64,000 bases of DNA from Flabesymbios commensalis (taxonomy: Eukaryota; Annelida; Polychaeta; Terebellida; Flabelligeridae), in contig OZ024905.1 in assembly GCA_964017125.1 (NCBI GenBank), positions 40,576,869-40,640,868 on the forward strand. The letters are read 5' to 3'. Positions 59,632 to 64,000 of the stretch are shown here, in pieces. The translations under genes were made by a program, and so were the position numbers. The notes beneath the pieces are model-generated. The model saw nothing but the letters and a program-made list of their open reading frames with translations, was not told the origin of the DNA and did no database searches. Position 1 is the first letter of the stretch. Every line of letters begins with the position of its first letter.

Positions 59632-62169
59632 ATGTCTAGTATGTGGTTTACAGTTGCGGCGTTAGTGTTAGTGTATTGTACAGGGTGGACATTAGGTGAG
59701 GATTCATGTCCTGTCACCACCAACTATTGTTACTGTGAGACACGCTACACCACAAGACATTATCTCAACTGTGAAAATGCTGGAAATCTCAAAGAACTGC
59801 CACATTTCGAGGCATCAGATCAAGTATTCATTCACTTATGGGTGCGTCCTAACACCACAGTGGAAAGAGTTCAAGACGAGGCATTCAGTAACCTTATCAC
59901 CACCAAGCTCTATCTACAAGATCTGGCTATAAATCATATCCAGGAATCTGCTTTCAAGGGGTTAGAATCATCTTTATTAGAACTGTCTCTACATAACAAT
60001 CTCTTGTCAGATCTCCCCAGTAATGTGTTCACAGCGCTTACAAATCTCGAATACTTGAGTCTTTATGGCAATCATATATCAACATTACGCCCAGAATGGT
60101 TCAGTTCATTACAGTCACTGTGGGATTTATATGTTAACAACAACAAGCTGAGTAACATAGCAAAAAACACATTTTCCGGTCTACTTAATTTGCGGAAATT
60201 ATATTTGGCTGATAATGAGCTCACTGATATAAATGAAGGAATCTTCAGAGGCCTCTCTTTACTATTTGAGCTGCACTTACAACGTAACAAACTTGATGAT
60301 CTCACTAATCAAGCATTTGAAGGCTTGGATTCCCTGGCTCAGTTACACCTCACAGGGAACATTCTGTATAATCTGCCATCAGATGTATTCTCCAGCCTCT
60401 CTGCGCTGTCTCTTCTCGATCTATCTGACAACTTATTGGACAATCTACATCCTGACATATTTACACCAATACCAACACTGAAGACACTGTACTTATCTGG
60501 AAACAATCTAAAAGTTCTTCCTGAAGGTCTGTTCTCCTCGTTAGTCAACATAAAATACTTGGACATATCTCAAAATAAACTTTCCCTTTTGAGCGGAAGC
60601 CATTTTGAAAATTTATCACTTCTTAAAAAGTTGTACATCCACCATAACTTGCTGACAGAGATACACCACAGTGAGTTTAGAGGGCTAGATTCGCTACAGT
60701 ATCTTGATATGTCACATAATATGATTGTGTCATTGACCGATAATTCATTCAGTGGACTGCAGAAGCTAAGATACTTAAAAATGAGTGATAATTTAATATC
60801 CAGCCTCAACTATGGAGTATTTACAGGCCTAAGTGGCCTATTGACCTTGGATTTAGCTAACAATTCATTTGAAATATTGACAGATAACGCACTGAGCGAG
60901 CTGACAGGCCTTGAACAGCTGGACCTGGGCAGTAATATCATTCAACAAGTAGCACCGGATTCATTGAAAGGATTGAGCAAGCTCTATTACTTAGATCTAC
61001 GGGATAATAAACTGCAAACATGGCCGAGAAAATATTTCCTCTCGACTCCTGATTTACAGACACTAGAGCTGTCTAATAATAGAGTGAGTGTCCTGGGGGA
61101 TGGCATGCTGGATGGTCTTAGTAACCTTATGTACTTTTACTTGAATGATAACCTACTGGCTAACCTACCTGACAACACATTCAGCGACATGTACCGGCTG
61201 ACAAACCTTCACTTACAGTTCAATCGAATAGAGGAAATCAGCAGATATACTTTTGGGTCATCATACTCTCTACAATACCTAGATTTGTCACACAACAAGG
61301 TCAAGAAAATCGACGATAAATCATTTATTTCCATGAAGAAAGTGTTGAATCTGTTAATGCATGATAACGTATTGGGCGATTTAAACAATGGAGATGTGTT
61401 TCTCGGGCTGGACAGTATTCAATATTTAACAGTGGCAAGAAATCGTATCGAAACTATTAATTCTAACATATTGCAAGAAGTTACAACCATCAACGAGTTT
61501 GACATCAGTGAGAACCCTCTGTTGTGTAATTGTGCCCTGGAGTGGTTGAGACAGATTGGAAACCTAACACAGCTAGAGAAGACATTGTGTTCCAGTCCTT
61601 CTTCTCTATCGGGAGAATCAGCAGTTTGCTTCGACAATGAGGACTGTGACCAGAAATCAACTCCATCAAACAGCACTTTATTATTTTGCGGACTACAGAA
61701 CGCCCAGAAAGCCACTCTACCAAGCAAATCATCCACATATGGACCGAGTACATCCTTAATGAGATCAGGAGCTGATACTCCGCCGTCACCGCCGGCTAGC
61801 TTAACGTGGTTTACGTCGTCCTTGATGGCCAATACCAGAACCAACCCTCTACTGACCAGTACGTTATGGCAGACGTCAACAATAACATCACAATTCGACA
61901 AGAGGGTATCCACCTCTGATCACACATCGTCACCGTCTGGATCAACAATGACTCTAGATCAGACCACGTCACCAAATGTACCATTTACAGAAACCACCAT
62001 GACTCCACCGTCGGCCCCGGCGAGATGTAGAGACGGCGTAATAAGAATAAGGAGAAGGAAAACCCCGTGGACTGATGTATTATCTGTCTATCGCTACTAC
62101 ATGGACACTTTGATAATGATGAATGTAGGTAGGCCTATGTCTCATCAAACAGGGTGGAATTGTCACTGA
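59632..62169 (+). CDS. Secreted leucine-rich-repeat protein, single exon
   Basis: Encodes 845 residues. A signal peptide (MSSMWFTVAALVLVYCTGWT, cleavage around 22) is followed by a cysteine N-cap (CPVTTNYCYCETR...C, about 26-47). About 22 repeats of 24 residues follow (for example LTNLEYLSLYGNHISTLRPE), then a cysteine C-cap starting NPLLCNCALEWLRQIGNLTQ (about 628-672) and a Ser/Thr/Pro-rich stalk (about 690-790). This is the layout of extracellular LRR proteins such as slit, chaoptin and Toll ectodomains. There is no membrane segment or TIR domain. The last 45 residues change character, and TAG|GTAGGC at 62128 could be a splice donor, so the true C-terminus may lie in a later exon. Likely adhesion, guidance or immune binding; the ligand is unknown. 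I give no symbol. Confidence 0.92.
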   Translation: MSSMWFTVAALVLVYCTGWTLGEDSCPVTTNYCYCETRYTTRHYLNCENAGNLKELPHFEASDQVFIHLWVRPNTTVERVQDEAFSNLITTKLYLQDLAINHIQESAFKGLESSLLELSLHNNLLSDLPSNVFTALTNLEYLSLYGNHISTLRPEWFSSLQSLWDLYVNNNKLSNIAKNTFSGLLNLRKLYLADNELTDINEGIFRGLSLLFELHLQRNKLDDLTNQAFEGLDSLAQLHLTGNILYNLPSDVFSSLSALSLLDLSDNLLDNLHPDIFTPIPTLKTLYLSGNNLKVLPEGLFSSLVNIKYLDISQNKLSLLSGSHFENLSLLKKLYIHHNLLTEIHHSEFRGLDSLQYLDMSHNMIVSLTDNSFSGLQKLRYLKMSDNLISSLNYGVFTGLSGLLTLDLANNSFEILTDNALSELTGLEQLDLGSNIIQQVAPDSLKGLSKLYYLDLRDNKLQTWPRKYFLSTPDLQTLELSNNRVSVLGDGMLDGLSNLMYFYLNDNLLANLPDNTFSDMYRLTNLHLQFNRIEEISRYTFGSSYSLQYLDLSHNKVKKIDDKSFISMKKVLNLLMHDNVLGDLNNGDVFLGLDSIQYLTVARNRIETINSNILQEVTTINEFDISENPLLCNCALEWLRQIGNLTQLEKTLCSSPSSLSGESAVCFDNEDCDQKSTPSNSTLLFCGLQNAQKATLPSKSSTYGPSTSLMRSGADTPPSPPASLTWFTSSLMANTRTNPLLTSTLWQTSTITSQFDKRVSTSDHTSSPSGSTMTLDQTTSPNVPFTETTMTPPSAPARCRDGVIRIRRRKTPWTDVLSVYRYYMDTLIMMNVGRPMSHQTGWNCH

Positions 62170-62814
62170 CTGGGGGATTAATTCTGCACCCATTCCCTTC
62201 ATTTGTCAATGGATCATTTTTTTTAACTGAAAACTATCGCAACTCGGGGCATTACATCCTCAGACCGACGTATTAATGTCAACTAGATCCATAGTGGTTA
62301 TTTGAATCTACTCAATTTAATAGGCCATCCAGTAGTTCAATATAATTATGATGTTGAAAATGAGATACTAAGATATCTAAATGCCATTGCACTTTAGTGT
62401 GTGTAAAAAAATGTTGTCTAAGTTTAGAATAAGCGAACAACAGATAAAACCAGGGGTGAGTTTTGTTCAAATAATGATAATAATATACTGATGTAGAGGA
62501 AAAAAAGTAAGAACAATGACAAAAAATGCATAATATAAATACATTGAAAAACATCTATATTAATGTTTGTATATAAGCTTGTATTATGCGGTCTAATATA
62601 CTTGCTTAAATATAAATGTGAAAAAAGTATTAAATAATTCAGTTAATCAGTTACTGCTGTGTTCTCTCAAATTATTATGTTATGGAATTTTAAATTGTTT
62701 TTGTATTTTGGAATTTATGTCTTTGTGGATATATTTCCCAAGTGGTCTACTAATTGATTAAAATATGTTAAATTACTGTATATTTCTGCTAACTAACCTT
62801 TCCCTTGAGCATAT
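62170..62814. other. Downstream of the LRR ORF
   Basis: AT-rich sequence with no clear AATAAA soon after the stop, and no further exon recognised. Confidence 0.4.
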
Positions 62815-62818
62815 TTAA

Positions 62819-63055
62819 CCCTTTAACCGCCAAATTATTCAATCTCAATTTTCACCCACTTGAAGTTGTGTCTCGCTGACGCGATAGACAACTTCAAGTG
62901 AGTGAAAATTATTCAGATTTGACAAAATAGAGGTCAACTGTTTTCAAATATTGCTGAATAATGTCAAATTTTATCTTTAACATGTTTAAAAGGTGGTACT
63001 TTATGTGCTAATAAAAATGAGAACCCGAATATATGCGGCACCGGCGGTTAAAGGG
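62819..63055. mobile_element. TTAA-flanked MITE (family A, CCGCC ends)
   Basis: TTAA at 62815-62818 and 63056-63059; TIR CCCTTTAACCGCC / GGCGGTTAAAGGG. The hairpin at about 62850-62910 has the CTGACGCG loop. It is very similar to 13238-13488, which suggests both are fairly young. Confidence 0.85.
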
Positions 63056-63158
63056 TTAAAAAGGTCAATAGAAAAGGTTCATGTCCCATTTTGTGAACCT
63101 TTACTTGACATTCTAAAGTATATAAATTAGCTGATAGTGACTTATTTCAATGAAATTA

Positions 63159-63528
63159 ATTAGGGATCTCACCAAACGCGATCAATTGGCGAAATTAGCG
63201 AATCTTTGGCCCCAAAAATTCGTCAAATTTTTGGCGACAAATTTTTCACGACTGTTCGCGATTAACTAAATTTGGTGCGACTACAAATTGCGAACAGTTG
63301 ACGATTAAATAGCGACTATTAGGTACTAACAAATGGACAGAATCATCTGTGAATACGTGGCGAATTCTGCAATCATTTGTCGATGGAATGGTGATTGTTT
63401 GGAGATCGATCAAACGGCGAATTGGAAATTGTTTTGCACCCGTTTTGTGAAGAAATGGCGAATGTGGCAATTGTTACGTCAATATTCGGTGATAATTCGG
63501 CGAAAACGTTCCCCTGATAGTCCCTAAT
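63159..63528. mobile_element. Self-similar element built from GGCGAAT words
   Basis: The ends ATTAGGGA and TCCCTAAT enclose 370 bp with GGCGAAT, GGCGACAAAT, GCGAATT and CGCGATT words about every 25-40 bp. No coding character was recognised. Confidence 0.45.
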
Positions 63529-64000
63529 TTGTGCCCATCAAACGCCTGATTCCCAGATTAATTGCTAAATATCCCCTAACTGTTTGCCAATTTCACGTTT
63601 TTGGCGACAACCTGGTGTACAGTGGCGTACATTGGCAAAGCTGGCGAATAACTTGTCTAATATTTACGAAATCCGCAAATGTCAGGAGATGTGTGGTCGT
63701 AACGTTAAGGTCTCTGAAGAGTCGTGTTAACAATTCTAAAACTTCGTTTGGCAAAAGAGGACAACGTTTGGGGAAACTAGGGGTAGTTGAACAGATTTGG
63801 GAAATTCCACAAATTTAGCATGAATTTCGCCAAAAGTAGCCAGCTTGCAATTGCACGGCGAGTAGTTCGCCGAGTATTCATATGCATCTACATTTTACGT
63901 GACAATGAGCTTTCGGCAGACACTTTTGCGAATGTATTTAGCGAATTCTCGGTGACTAGTTTTCAGCCACTGTTGACGAATTAGCTAAGGCATATGATGT
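63529..64000. repeat. Continuation of GGCGAAT-type sequence
   Basis: Words such as GGCGAATAAC, TTCGCCAAAA, CGGCGAGTAGTTCGCCGAG and GCGAATTCTCGG continue to the window edge, so a larger element probably extends beyond it. Confidence 0.35.

Overview
The window looks like nuclear DNA from a marine invertebrate animal. The evidence is spliced genes with GT-AG introns and AATAAA signals, a 30-kb first intron, tRNA-derived SINEs, CR1/L2-like LINEs, many TTAA-flanked MITEs and a fossil Ty3/Gypsy fragment. The base composition is AT-rich. I cannot fix the phylum: the repeat style (the frequent palindrome TAGGCCTA, and tandem arrays with GGCCATTTT motifs) would fit invertebrate deuterostomes or lophotrochozoans.

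Layout. (1) 1-8.8 kb: repeats only, namely a Gypsy-type RT fossil, a LINE fragment, three MITEs joined end to end at shared TTAA sites, and an 18-bp minisatellite. (2) 8.88-45.92 kb, minus strand: one six-exon gene for a 1-acylglycerol-3-phosphate acyltransferase (AGPAT1/2 type). All six coding exons join in phase to 329 residues. Exons 2-6 lie at 9.0-15.6 kb and exon 1 at 45.7-45.9 kb. The intron between them holds nested MITEs, two dimeric tRNA-SINEs, 3.5 kb of tandem arrays, a mosaic of diverged segmental duplications that includes a broken copy of exon 1, a hAT-like MITE with its paralogous empty site, and a LINE with a substituted active-site residue. (3) 46-54 kb: intergenic, with two self-similar palindromic elements nearby (45.25 and 47.48 kb), a LINE 3' half with an unbroken frame, and a duplicated 53-bp minisatellite block. 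(4) 54.1-55.4 kb, minus strand: a candidate two-exon gene for a 48-residue protein, too small for ordinary ORF finding, with a CRE pair upstream and an AATAAA downstream. (5) 56-59.6 kb: MITEs and a SINE tail that runs into a microsatellite. (6) 59.63-62.17 kb, plus strand: a single-exon secreted leucine-rich-repeat protein of 845 residues. (7) 62.2-64 kb: a MITE and a GGCGAAT-rich element.

How it fits together: the three genes share no visible pathway. The AGPAT gene makes phosphatidic acid at the ER, the LRR protein is probably extracellular, and the small protein has no assigned function. The window is mainly informative about how transposons, foldback elements and tandem arrays have built and partly duplicated one large intron.
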